The notes under the pieces are model-generated. The model ran no database searches, was not told the DNA's origin, and saw only the letters and a list, made by a program, of their open reading frames with translations. This document shows positions 8,052-16,139 of a DNA stretch of 64,000 nt, piece by piece; positions within the stretch are counted from its first letter, which is position 1; every line of letters begins with the position of its first letter. Made by a program: the position numbers and the translations under genes. The stretch is from Oxalobacter formigenes (GTDB lineage Bacteria > Pseudomonadota > Gammaproteobacteria > Burkholderiales > Burkholderiaceae_D), in the NCBI RefSeq assembly GCF_027158485.1, contig NZ_JAMKYJ010000003.1, one strand, 5' to 3'.

Positions 8052-9081
8052 TAATAAACATTCCTTTGACGGAGAATATAGAAGAATCTGTCATGGTCTG
8101 AAAAGCATTTTGACATTCTGCTAATTCAAATTTATGTGTAATCAATTTTTCGAGAATTGGATACATACTTTTCATATGCACAAGCACATCATTCCAGTCA
8201 CATCTTTCTGCTTTATATATTGAATTCCATACACCTTGAATAGAATATTCTCCTCTAAGTATTTTCCAATATATATTTTTTTCTAACGTTATATCTCCTT
8301 CAGGGTTGCCTAAAAGAATAATACGTCCTTCAGAACGAAGAGACCGGATGGCTGTTTCCAACGACAATGCACTTCCTACGCATTCGATCACAACATCAGC
8401 CCCTTCACCATTGGTTTTCGATAGTAATGTATCGTGAAAGGAATCATCAATCACAATAGCTTGTAATTCATTGAACTGTTCTATATATATTTTTTTCTTC
8501 TTACTACGGCAAGTCAGATAGACTTTTTTAGCTCCCTGATTAATTGCCCAAAGCCCACACAGAATGGCAATAGTACCCGATCCAGAAATGCATACTATAT
8601 CCTTCCGTGTGACTTGTGCCATCCTTACAGCATGCCAGGCAACGGCAGCTGGCTCAGTCAGCGCTGCAACACAATAAGGTATAACATCGTCATAAACAAG
8701 CACATTCCAAACGGGAACTGATAAATATTCTGCAAATGCCCCGTCACATCTAGAACCGAAGTAATTATAATTTTTGCATTGAGCCCATTGTTTTCTTTGG
8801 CAGGAGGTACATTTTTCACAAGGGAGCAGAGGAAAAATAACCGCTGATTTTCCTATCAATACAGGATCAACGCCATCCCCAATCATCTCGATTTTTCCTG
8901 CAAACTCATGACCTGGAATAGTGGGGAAATGATATGTACCTGTTTTTAAAACGCGAGCATAATCACTACTACATATACCGCAAGCCTTTATTCGTAGCAA
9001 AACCTCCCCTTTGGCAGGAGTTGGCGCCGGAATTTCTTTATAAACAAGATTTCCTACCGACTCAAGAACACAAGCTTTCAT
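8044..9081 (-). CDS. Zinc-dependent MDR dehydrogenase, probable pentulose-phosphate reductase (TarJ/Abp2/GatD-like)
   Basis: 345 residues with start at 9081, chosen because GGAGG lies 7 nt before that ATG; the longer reading frame from 9126 has no such site. N-terminal GroES-like domain with the catalytic zinc ligands CGICSSDY and PGHEFAG, and a structural zinc cluster of four Cys in LPCEKCTSCQRKQWAQC. Then a Rossmann domain with SGSGTIAILCGLWA. Closest in feel to galactitol-1-P or polyol-P dehydrogenases. Its position between the TarI-like gene (20-nt overlap) and the epimerase gene suggests it reduces ribulose- or xylulose-5-P to the alditol phosphate that is then activated with CTP. Confidence 0.8.
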   Translation of the reverse strand: MKACVLESVGNLVYKEIPAPTPAKGEVLLRIKACGICSSDYARVLKTGTYHFPTIPGHEFAGKIEMIGDGVDPVLIGKSAVIFPLLPCEKCTSCQRKQWAQCKNYNYFGSRCDGAFAEYLSVPVWNVLVYDDVIPYCVAALTEPAAVAWHAVRMAQVTRKDIVCISGSGTIAILCGLWAINQGAKKVYLTCRSKKKKIYIEQFNELQAIVIDDSFHDTLLSKTNGEGADVVIECVGSALSLETAIRSLRSEGRIILLGNPEGDITLEKNIYWKILRGEYSIQGVWNSIYKAERCDWNDVLVHMKSMYPILEKLITHKFELAECQNAFQTMTDSSIFSVKGMFINE

Positions 9082-9787
9082 TATTGACCTCCAAGGAACA
9101 AAAATATTCTGCAAGTTTAATATCAAAAGGGGTTGTAATTTTTATGTTAATAGGATCACCGCAAATAGTAAAAATCTCTATTCCTTTTAGCATACAGATC
9201 TGTGCTGTTCCAGTTATAATCTTCTTTTCATTAGAAGTAAGATTAAATAAAGCATTATAAAGAACTTGCAATCTAAAACTATCTGGAGCTTGGCCATGAA
9301 ATAACTTTGATCTTATAGGCATACTAGACACGAAGGGAGCATTTTCTACCCATAACATAGTATCTACTACCGGCAAAGATGCGACTACTGCATCATGAAG
9401 CTGTAACGCTTCAATGCTATCATAAATAATCTTCTTAGTTATAAACGGACGCACTGCATCATGGATTAATATTATGTCTGACTCAAAAATACCATACGAA
9501 CTATTTATATGATTTACGGCATTATAAATCGAATCAATTCGTTCAACCCCTCCGTTTACTATAATAATTTTAGACTTATCAAACTTATATTTATTTATTA
9601 AATATAATAATTCATCGTTCCAGTCAGAATGAATAGCTATAATAACACGATCAAAAATATCAATTCCAATAATCTTTTGAATTGTCCGTACAATAATAGG
9701 AATTCCGGAAACAGAAATAAATTGTTTTGGAATTTCGCTTTTCATTCGTTTACCAGACCCGCCGGCCAATATAACAGCATATTTCAT
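9062..9787 (-). CDS. Alditol-phosphate cytidylyltransferase, IspD/TarI family
   Basis: 241 residues. The nucleotide-binding AGGSGKRM and IPKQF signature opens the protein. ILIHDAVRPF and the late CGDPINIKITTPFD are shared by IspD and TarI. The segment SMPIRSKLFHGQAPDSF resembles the TarI/Bcs1 pattern (P-x-R then GQTPQ-like) better than the IspD VDR...TPQ pattern, so I favour pentitol-5-phosphate cytidylyltransferase (CTP plus alditol-P to CDP-alditol) over isoprenoid IspD. Context supports this: reductase, epimerase and polyol-P transferase genes follow directly. An AT-rich 70-nt gap separates it from the FkbM gene upstream. Confidence 0.83.
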   Translation of the reverse strand: MKYAVILAGGSGKRMKSEIPKQFISVSGIPIIVRTIQKIIGIDIFDRVIIAIHSDWNDELLYLINKYKFDKSKIIIVNGGVERIDSIYNAVNHINSSYGIFESDIILIHDAVRPFITKKIIYDSIEALQLHDAVVASLPVVDTMLWVENAPFVSSMPIRSKLFHGQAPDSFRLQVLYNALFNLTSNEKKIITGTAQICMLKGIEIFTICGDPINIKITTPFDIKLAEYFCSLEVNNESLCS

Positions 9788-9857
9788 AAAATTTTAACAA
9801 AATACATTCAAAATTCCATTTATATTTTAGTATATTTCCTAAAATTAAACTTTTAAT

Positions 9858-10760
9858 TTATCTACTAAATTTCGTATTTTCAATCTCAAAAGGACATGTA
9901 TTATTGCTACACGGATTTTTCCAAATGACTTTGAATCCAAAAGGTTCTACTATATTGAAATATTTTTCAAATCCAAGATGCGTATCTCCAATAATTTTAT
10001 ATATTTTATCAAATATTTCAGGATAATTTAGCGCCAAGTCTTCAAATATCTCATATTCAGCACCTTCTACATCTATTTTGATAATAATTTTATCAAGACT
10101 ATTTTCATCTATAATATTTTTCAATATAACAGAAGCTGAGTAAACTGAATATTCTTTTAAAATTCCATGATCCCTTTCTTCTGGCGCATAATTTTCTAAA
10201 AATTCAGAGTTCATTGAAGATATTCCATCTCTCCCGGGTAAATATTTAGCTTCAATTTTTCCAGTTTTAGCGGCTAAGCCAAACTTATACAAACTTATTT
10301 TTTGTTTTAAATTTTTATTTATATTATAGTTTTCTTCTGCCAAATCTGCTGTTTCGCTAATTAACTCAAAAGCATAAACATGCTCACACCATTCCTGAGA
10401 AGCAAAGTATAAAGTTGCATAACCCCTATTTGCACCAATATCAAAAACCGGATATTTTATTAATTCTTCCAAAGAATTTACATTACGAAACTGATATAAG
10501 TTATCTACAAAAATTTCGTAAGCAATCCACGGAAAAAAAATATCAGTTTTGAATTTTAATTTTCCATTGTTATAGAGAAGATGCATATTTTCTATTTCTG
10601 ACAAAATAAAACCTTTTTTTTCAAGTGCTTCATGAATTAGAAGCATTTGAGGACAACAAGATGCATTATTTTTTTTCAGCAAAGAATATAGCTCAAAGTC
10701 TTTAAAGGATCTTTTACCTCTCAATAAATCCCATATATTTTGTAAAAAACTAATTCTCAT
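9858..10760 (-). CDS. FkbM-family methyltransferase
   Basis: 300 residues. SAM-binding motif I is FDIGANRGYATLYFA (about residues 107-121), followed by VYAFELISE with the acidic motif II residue, and the FkbM signature IIKIDVEGAEYEIFED near residue 220. FkbM enzymes O-methylate sugars or polyketides, and in glycan loci usually cap or decorate a sugar. Its start overlaps the end of the acyltransferase gene by 4 nt (ATGA). The N-terminal 100 residues are a variable, possibly substrate-binding, extension. Target sugar unknown. Confidence 0.85.
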   Translation of the reverse strand: MRISFLQNIWDLLRGKRSFKDFELYSLLKKNNASCCPQMLLIHEALEKKGFILSEIENMHLLYNNGKLKFKTDIFFPWIAYEIFVDNLYQFRNVNSLEELIKYPVFDIGANRGYATLYFASQEWCEHVYAFELISETADLAEENYNINKNLKQKISLYKFGLAAKTGKIEAKYLPGRDGISSMNSEFLENYAPEERDHGILKEYSVYSASVILKNIIDENSLDKIIIKIDVEGAEYEIFEDLALNYPEIFDKIYKIIGDTHLGFEKYFNIVEPFGFKVIWKNPCSNNTCPFEIENTKFSR

Positions 10761-11695
10761 TTTAATTCCAATTCGTATGTACTATAAGCAGTTGTTCTTC
10801 CTCCAAACCCTTCTTTCTGGAAAATAAGTCCTTCATTTAACAACTGACCATCTTTTTCTGTTGATATACCAAAATCAAAATATAGTTTATTTTGAGAATA
10901 TTTTTCAATCAGATCATAAATTAATAAGTCTAGCGCCCCCACCTCTCTTGCGATTTCATTTGCACTCATATATTGTGTATGCACGCAATCTTCATATTCG
11001 AAAATAAGAGTACCTGCCACTATTTCTTCTTCTTTCATAGCCAGAAATAACTTTATATTTTGAGGAAATTTTGATTTCAAATAGACAAGTTCTTTATTCG
11101 TATGAACAGCTTGTGTTTGATGATATTTTTTTAATACACCATTAACTAACTCGATGAAGGAATTAAATTCCTCTGATTCTATAATCTGGATTTTATTTTT
11201 TTTTGCTCTTGATATCATTCCCTTTCTGCTTTTCGAAACTTTGAATCTATTATTAAGGTAAATAGTGGTAGATGGTTCAACTTTTAGTAAGTTAGCATTA
11301 TTTAAAAATAAAGAATATATATCTTCCTGAGCAGAATTATTATGATATATGTAAGGAATAGCTTTATATATCATTCTTTCAATCTTATTTTGCTTTAAGA
11401 ATTTTATTAATTCCTCAAAGCATTTATTCATTCTCTTTTGTTTCATCGATTCATTTGTTATGAATCCACCATATGTCAAACCGCCATGCGATCTCACTTC
11501 GTTTTCATGAATTGATGCAGGCAATAAGGCAACCAGATTTCCGTCTTCGAAAAACATCAGCGAAAAATCAACAAACCGGTCAGAATGATATTCAATAAAA
11601 TCGCGATTAAACATAAACATGGGTATTTTTGATGTATTTACAAAATCATCCCATATTTTTTTACATTCACCAGTATATTTTTTTATTTGAATCAT
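10757..11695 (-). CDS. FemAB/GNAT-type acyltransferase, candidate amino-sugar N-acylase
   Basis: 312-residue protein with a FemAB-like double-GNAT layout. It starts with a short N-terminal lobe, a basic SKSRKGMISRAKKNKI segment near residue 155 typical of FemAB-like proteins, and a C-terminal GNAT core with VAGTLIFEYED, TQYMSAN and the LDFGIS-like YFDFGIST. This family N-acylates amines, classically peptidoglycan bridge residues. In a locus that predicts a 3-amino-3,6-dideoxysugar and has no FdtC-type hexapeptide acetyltransferase, it is the best candidate for acylating that amine. This is inference from context. It has 4-nt overlaps at both ends. Confidence 0.72.
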   Translation of the reverse strand: MIQIKKYTGECKKIWDDFVNTSKIPMFMFNRDFIEYHSDRFVDFSLMFFEDGNLVALLPASIHENEVRSHGGLTYGGFITNESMKQKRMNKCFEELIKFLKQNKIERMIYKAIPYIYHNNSAQEDIYSLFLNNANLLKVEPSTTIYLNNRFKVSKSRKGMISRAKKNKIQIIESEEFNSFIELVNGVLKKYHQTQAVHTNKELVYLKSKFPQNIKLFLAMKEEEIVAGTLIFEYEDCVHTQYMSANEIAREVGALDLLIYDLIEKYSQNKLYFDFGISTEKDGQLLNEGLIFQKEGFGGRTTAYSTYELELK

Positions 11696-12168
11696 ATGAC
11701 TTTACAGTTTGCAAATATTTCAGCTCCATTTTCAGGAAAATACTTTATCATTCTACAAAGGCCGTTTAGTAATTCTTCATCAATAAAACCATTTTCAACC
11801 AATTGAAACATTTTTCTATGATTAAATGGTTTTACAAAATATGAGCCTTTCTCAATTATCTTAAAATCACTATCACCAATAATTTTCTCAAGGCTCAAGA
11901 GATCAAATGTAGTATTCTGTTGAAGACTTTTAGCTGTTTGGGTTAACATTCCAATTTTTTCAATCATGCCGCTTTCCACCGCCCATAACAGATGAAAACT
12001 TTTTGCATTTGGTACATTAACATGTAATATTGTTTTTTCTGTTGAAATACTTCTTATTTTTCGCAAAATATCAGATGGCATCTCTACTTCATGCAACAAA
12101 CAGCTTAATAAAATAAAATCAAATTCTTTCGAAGCAAGTTCATCAACTTTTTCCTCGAAGAAGTTCAA
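11692..12168 (-). CDS. C-terminal part of a frame-split class I methyltransferase
   Basis: 158 codons opening with a TTG (NFFEEKVDELASKEFDFILL), then SCLLHEVEMPSDILRKI, which is motif IV and the post-motif helix of a class I SAM methyltransferase, then VNVPNAKSFH. It lacks the SAM-binding motif I, which is encoded by the adjacent ORF at 12165-12434 in another frame. The two reading frames meet in a run of six T (minus strand; 12167-12172). One more T joins them into a single protein of about 245 residues with continuous family structure. It is therefore probably one interrupted gene, not two. Overlaps the acyltransferase gene downstream by 4 nt. Confidence 0.7.
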   Translation of the reverse strand: MNFFEEKVDELASKEFDFILLSCLLHEVEMPSDILRKIRSISTEKTILHVNVPNAKSFHLLWAVESGMIEKIGMLTQTAKSLQQNTTFDLLSLEKIIGDSDFKIIEKGSYFVKPFNHRKMFQLVENGFIDEELLNGLCRMIKYFPENGAEIFANCKVI

Positions 12169-12434
12169 AAAACTTCTACATTATTTAATCCATTTAAATC
12201 CTTTTTTACTTTTTCGAAAAATAAAGAAGAGGGTTCTACTACCGTTGCAAGATCAAATGACCTATAGTAATTAAATATTGAATCCATTCCACAACCAATT
12301 TCGAGAACTTTACGTGGTTTATACGTATTTAATACCTTCAGTACATTATCCGACCGATATTTTGCCATAACATCTTCAAAATCATGAGATAAATAATTAT
12401 TTGTATATTTTTCTATATCTCTATTTAATTCCAT
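12165..12434 (-). CDS. N-terminal part of the same frame-split methyltransferase
   Basis: 89 residues carrying motif I VLEIGCGMDSIFNYY and motif II VVEPSSLFFEK of a class I methyltransferase, ending at VEVF followed by TGA inside a T6 run. Alone it is too short for a functional enzyme. It starts 14 nt inside the end of the isomerase gene upstream, so translation is coupled. See the finding on the T run for alternatives (mutation, phase switch, slippage or sequence error). Confidence 0.7.
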   Translation of the reverse strand: MELNRDIEKYTNNYLSHDFEDVMAKYRSDNVLKVLNTYKPRKVLEIGCGMDSIFNYYRSFDLATVVEPSSLFFEKVKKDLNGLNNVEVF

Positions 12435-12816
12435 TTAAGAATTCCTTATAATCCCTTATATACTCATTCTCATCATAGTATTCGCTCGCCAATACCAGAA
12501 GCTTGCACCCATAAGAAAAATGGCGCATTTCACGCCAGATGTTTTTCCCGATATACAATCCAACGTCAGGCCTGTTTAACCAAACCTCTTCACGATTTTT
12601 TCCATCATCCAATACAAACTGGCATGCCCCATCCATTGCGATAATAATTTGCTCAAGATTTTTATGTGCATGCATTCCTCTAACCTGATCAGGAAGAGTA
12701 TCAAAAATATAATAAATACGCTTTATATCAAAAGGTATATTTTTATTACTTTCCAAGGAAACAAGCTTTCCACGCTCGTCTCCAAAAACCTTCATATTCA
12801 TTAATTTGTAATTCAT
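12421..12816 (-). CDS. dTDP-4-keto-6-deoxyglucose 3,4-ketoisomerase (FdtA/QdtA type cupin)
   Basis: 131 residues from the ATG at 12816; a GTG at 12819 adds one residue. WxcM/FdtA-type cupin with DERGKLVSLE, KRIYYIFDT, RGMHAHKN carrying the catalytic-type histidines (49 and 51 in this numbering), the buried QIIIAMDG strand, WREMRHFS and LASEYYDENEYIRDY. The family moves the keto group from C4 to C3 of dTDP-4-keto-6-deoxyglucose, the RmlB product, and fixes C4 stereochemistry (galacto or gluco). It directly follows rmlB, and the matching C3 aminotransferase is at 3937-5025. I cannot tell FdtA from QdtA by eye. Confidence 0.87.
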   Translation of the reverse strand: MNYKLMNMKVFGDERGKLVSLESNKNIPFDIKRIYYIFDTLPDQVRGMHAHKNLEQIIIAMDGACQFVLDDGKNREEVWLNRPDVGLYIGKNIWREMRHFSYGCKLLVLASEYYDENEYIRDYKEFLNGIK

Positions 12817-12830
12817 CACGTAAATTCTGG

Positions 12831-13850
12831 TTAGATAAATTTTTTTTCATTCAAGTACCATGCTATTGTTTTGACAATGCCGGTGTCGAAATTTTCATTC
12901 GCTTTCCATCCAAGATCATTTTTCAACTTGTTTGCATCGATGGCATATCGCAAATCATGCCCCGGTCGATCTGTGACGAATGAAATAAGCGCTTCATATT
13001 TCTTCCCATCACTGCATGGATGGTATTTGTCCAGAATAGCACATACAGCATGAACGATTTCCAGATTATTACGTTCATTATTTCCGCCGACATTATATGT
13101 CTCGCCTGATTTTCCTTCATGAAAAATCAGATCAATCGCACAACAATGATCCATGACATATAACCAGTCACGCACATTTAAACCTTTTCCGTATACGGGT
13201 ATTGGATCTTCCGCCAGACATTTTCTGATGATAGTTGGAATCAATTTTTCACTATGCTGTTTCGGCCCGTAATTATTGGAACAATTGGATGTCGTCACAT
13301 TCATACCATATGTATAATGGTAGGCTCGAACAATAAAATCAGACCCCGCTTTACTGGCTGAATATGGACTGTTAGGGGCATAAGGCGTTTCTTCGGAAAA
13401 ATACCCGGTTTCTCCAAGAGTGCCATAGACTTCATCTGTTGAGATATGATGAAAGCGACAGGATTCATACCCACTTTTGAATTGATTTGGCGCCTCCATC
13501 CAGTGCCTTCTAGCGTTTTCAATAAGATTGAAGGTCCCCATAAAATTGGTTTCCATAAAGGACTTCGGCCCTTTAATGGAATTGTCAACATGGCTTTCTG
13601 CTGCAAAATGAATGACTCCACGGATGTCGTATTTCTCGAACAGTGATTGAACCAATATCTCGTCGCATATATTACCCTGGACGAACTTGTAATTCGTCAT
13701 GGTTTCACATTCTCTGAGATTTTCCAGGTTTCCCGCATACGTCAGCTTGTCCAGATTAATGATGAAATATTCAGGATATTTTTCAGCAAAATAGGGGACA
13801 AAATTTGAACCAATAAAACCTGCGCCACCAGTTACCAGAATCGATTTCAT
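12831..13850 (-). CDS. rmlB: dTDP-glucose 4,6-dehydratase RmlB
   Basis: 339-residue extended SDR. NAD-binding GGAGFIGSN at residues 8-16, HFAAESHVDNS, STDEVYGTLGE with the catalytic Thr/Asp/Glu, and YSASKAGSD with the catalytic Tyr-x3-Lys. NCSNNYGP and RDWLYVMDHC complete the RmlB set. It converts dTDP-glucose to dTDP-4-keto-6-deoxyglucose, the branch point for L-rhamnose (RmlC, RmlD) and the 3-amino sugar (FdtA/B-like). 4-nt overlap with rmlD. Typical length. Confidence 0.97.
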   Translation of the reverse strand: MKSILVTGGAGFIGSNFVPYFAEKYPEYFIINLDKLTYAGNLENLRECETMTNYKFVQGNICDEILVQSLFEKYDIRGVIHFAAESHVDNSIKGPKSFMETNFMGTFNLIENARRHWMEAPNQFKSGYESCRFHHISTDEVYGTLGETGYFSEETPYAPNSPYSASKAGSDFIVRAYHYTYGMNVTTSNCSNNYGPKQHSEKLIPTIIRKCLAEDPIPVYGKGLNVRDWLYVMDHCCAIDLIFHEGKSGETYNVGGNNERNNLEIVHAVCAILDKYHPCSDGKKYEALISFVTDRPGHDLRYAIDANKLKNDLGWKANENFDTGIVKTIAWYLNEKKFI

Positions 13851-14683
13851 TCAACTTCTTTCATATCATTCAACACTTCAATTAATGCATCACGCCAATG
13901 CGGAATTTCCAGTTTGAAGTCGCTTTTGATTTTTTCTTTATTCAATACACTATAAAAAGGACGAGTCGCTTTGGTCGGATAATTTTTGCTTTCGATTGGA
14001 TGAACTTTGCAGGAAAGTCCGGCAATTTTCATAATCGCATGAGCAAAATCGTACCATGAACAAACGCCCTCATTGGTAAAATGGTAGATATTCTTTTTGC
14101 CTGCTTTTACCTTCGGTAAAATCCTGACAATGGCTTTGGCCAGATCTCCGGCAAAGGTGGGAGTACCGACCTGATCTGACACCACATTCAGATGATCACG
14201 TTCTCTGCCAAGACGCAACATCGTTTTGAGAAAATTACTCCCATGAGCTGAATAAAGCCAGGCTGTCCTGATAATGACGGCTGTCTCGGCATTATTTAAA
14301 ACAGCCTGCTCACCCCTGAGTTTAGATTGCCCATAAACAGAAACAGGATATGTCGGGTCATCTTCAAGATAAGGTTTGGAATGTGCCCCGTCAAATACAT
14401 AATCTGTTGAAATATGGATGATGGTTCGGCCATATTTCGCCAGCCATTTGGCTCCCAAATGATTGACGGCATCTGCCAATACAGGTTCATCCTCGGCCTT
14501 GTCAACAGCTGTATAAGCGGCACAATTGATAATGCAATCAAAACTGTTCTGTTGCAGAAATCGTCTGACATCTGTTTCAGATGAAATGTCCAGCTCATTG
14601 CGATCCACATAAATGGCAGAATCTTTTAACAGGACACGTAATTCCATTCCAAGCTGTCCACCAGCACCTGTTACCAGATACAT
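13847..14683 (-). CDS. rmlD: dTDP-4-dehydrorhamnose reductase RmlD
   Basis: 278 residues, SDR fold. GAGGQLGMEL nucleotide loop, INCAAYTAVDKAE, STDYVFDG and YGQSKLRGEQ with the catalytic Tyr/Lys, then RTAWLYS. It reduces dTDP-4-keto-L-rhamnose with NAD(P)H to dTDP-L-rhamnose, the last step. Gene order rmlA-rmlC-rmlD-rmlB on the minus strand, with a 3-nt gap after rmlC and a 4-nt overlap with rmlB. Slightly shorter than E. coli RmlD (about 299). Confidence 0.96.
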   Translation of the reverse strand: MYLVTGAGGQLGMELRVLLKDSAIYVDRNELDISSETDVRRFLQQNSFDCIINCAAYTAVDKAEDEPVLADAVNHLGAKWLAKYGRTIIHISTDYVFDGAHSKPYLEDDPTYPVSVYGQSKLRGEQAVLNNAETAVIIRTAWLYSAHGSNFLKTMLRLGRERDHLNVVSDQVGTPTFAGDLAKAIVRILPKVKAGKKNIYHFTNEGVCSWYDFAHAIMKIAGLSCKVHPIESKNYPTKATRPFYSVLNKEKIKSDFKLEIPHWRDALIEVLNDMKEVE

Positions 14684-14686
14684 ATA

Positions 14687-15262
14687 TTATTTTCTTTCTT
14701 CAGAACTGAAAAAAACCGGTGCTCGACAATATTGCTGAAATCCGGGGGATTTTTTGTCTTTTTCTGAAAGCAAAATATCATCAGGAGGGATCTGCCAGTC
14801 AATAGCCAGCTCCGGATCGTTGAAAAGGATAGAACCTTCACTGGCAGGCATATAAAAGTTATCGCATTTATACGAAAAAACAGCCGTTTCGCTTAAAACA
14901 CTGAACCCATGCCCGAAGCCACGCGGAATTAACAACTGCCGCTTGTTTTCTCCGGAAAGTTCAACTGCGACATGTTGACCAAATGTATGTGACCCCATTC
15001 GCAAATCAACGACAACATCCAGAACATTCCCCTCCAGCACCCTTACCAGCTTTGCTTGAGAAAATTCACCTTTCTGGAAATGAATGCCCCTGATTGTTCC
15101 ATGCACTGATTTTGACTCATTGTCCTGGACAAATGAATAATCAAGTCCAGCCTTTTTAAAAGACTCTTGATTGTAACTTTCGAAAAAATAACCACGTGAA
15201 TCGGCAAACACTTTCGGTTCAATGATTAAAACTCCATCAAGTGACGTTTCAATAAGGTTCAT
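14687..15262 (-). CDS. rmlC: dTDP-4-dehydrorhamnose 3,5-epimerase RmlC
   Basis: 191-residue cupin. EPKVFADSRGYFFESYN, QDNESKS, TIRGIHFQ with the catalytic His61, VLDVVVDLR, LIPRGFGHGFSVLSE, then FSYKCDNFY with the catalytic Tyr and FNDPELAIDW. It double-epimerises dTDP-4-keto-6-deoxyglucose at C3 and C5. It overlaps the end of rmlA by 14 nt, so the two are translationally coupled. Confidence 0.97.
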   Translation of the reverse strand: MNLIETSLDGVLIIEPKVFADSRGYFFESYNQESFKKAGLDYSFVQDNESKSVHGTIRGIHFQKGEFSQAKLVRVLEGNVLDVVVDLRMGSHTFGQHVAVELSGENKRQLLIPRGFGHGFSVLSETAVFSYKCDNFYMPASEGSILFNDPELAIDWQIPPDDILLSEKDKKSPGFQQYCRAPVFFSSEERK

Positions 15263-16139
15263 GACGTTCCTTGTACACTTTCATCAGATATTCTTTATAT
15301 GTAGAGCCTTCTTTTATATCGTCAATCAAACCTTGCATGCCAACATCGTCAATCAAGCCTTTACGATAAGCGATTTCTTCAATGCAGGCAATCTTAAGGC
15401 CCTGACGTTCTTCGATAAGTCCGATAAATGTCGATGCCTCCATTAAGGATACAGGCGTTCCGGCATCAAGCCAAACATTTCCCCTCCGCATGGGAACGAC
15501 ACTCATACGCCCTTCGTGCAAATACATATTGTTCAGATCAGTGATTTCCAGCTCGCCACGGTCGGAAGGCTGCAGACTTTTCGCTTTTTCCACAACATCG
15601 CCAGGATAAAAATACAGTCCTACAGAGGCATAATTGGATTTGGGTTTTCTGGGCTTTTCTTCAATTGAAACTGCATTGAATTCTGAATCAAATTCCACAA
15701 CACCAAACCGCTCAGGGTCGAGAACATGATAAGCAAAAATAGTTGCCCTTTTACCCTGATTTTTATCTGTTTCTTTCTTGAATTCCGCTAGCGCCTCATG
15801 CATCATGAAAATGTTGTCTCCAAGAATCAGGCAAACATCTTCCTTTCCGATGAAATCAGCGCCTATGGTAAAAGCCTGGGCAATTCCCCTGGGTTCTGGC
15901 TGGATCGCATATTCAATACTCAGTCCATATTTCTTGCCATCTCCAAATAATTTTTCGATGTTGGGTGTGTCCTGTGGTGTTGAAATAATCAGAATTTCCT
16001 GAATATCGAACAGCATCAATGTAGAAAGCGGATAGTAAATCATAGGCTTGTCGTACACCGGCAGCAACTGTTTGGAAATTATTTTTGTCAGCGGATACAA
16101 ACGCGAGCCACTTCCACCTGCAAGGATAATGCCTTTCAT
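15249..16139 (-). CDS. rmlA: Glucose-1-phosphate thymidylyltransferase RmlA
   Basis: 296 residues. Nucleotidyltransferase signature GGSGSRLYPLT, KQLLPVYDKPMIYYPL, LGDNIF, EEKPRKPKSNYA and the late WLDAGTPVSLMEAS. It makes dTDP-glucose from dTTP and glucose-1-P. First gene of the long minus-strand polysaccharide operon, preceded by AGGAAAGG about 10 nt before the ATG. No clear promoter can be assigned by eye in the AT-rich leader. Its dTDP-sugar feeds both the glycan and, through rhamnose, EF-P modification by EarP (29977-31134). Confidence 0.97.
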   Translation of the reverse strand: MKGIILAGGSGSRLYPLTKIISKQLLPVYDKPMIYYPLSTLMLFDIQEILIISTPQDTPNIEKLFGDGKKYGLSIEYAIQPEPRGIAQAFTIGADFIGKEDVCLILGDNIFMMHEALAEFKKETDKNQGKRATIFAYHVLDPERFGVVEFDSEFNAVSIEEKPRKPKSNYASVGLYFYPGDVVEKAKSLQPSDRGELEITDLNNMYLHEGRMSVVPMRRGNVWLDAGTPVSLMEASTFIGLIEERQGLKIACIEEIAYRKGLIDDVGMQGLIDDIKEGSTYKEYLMKVYKERHEPY

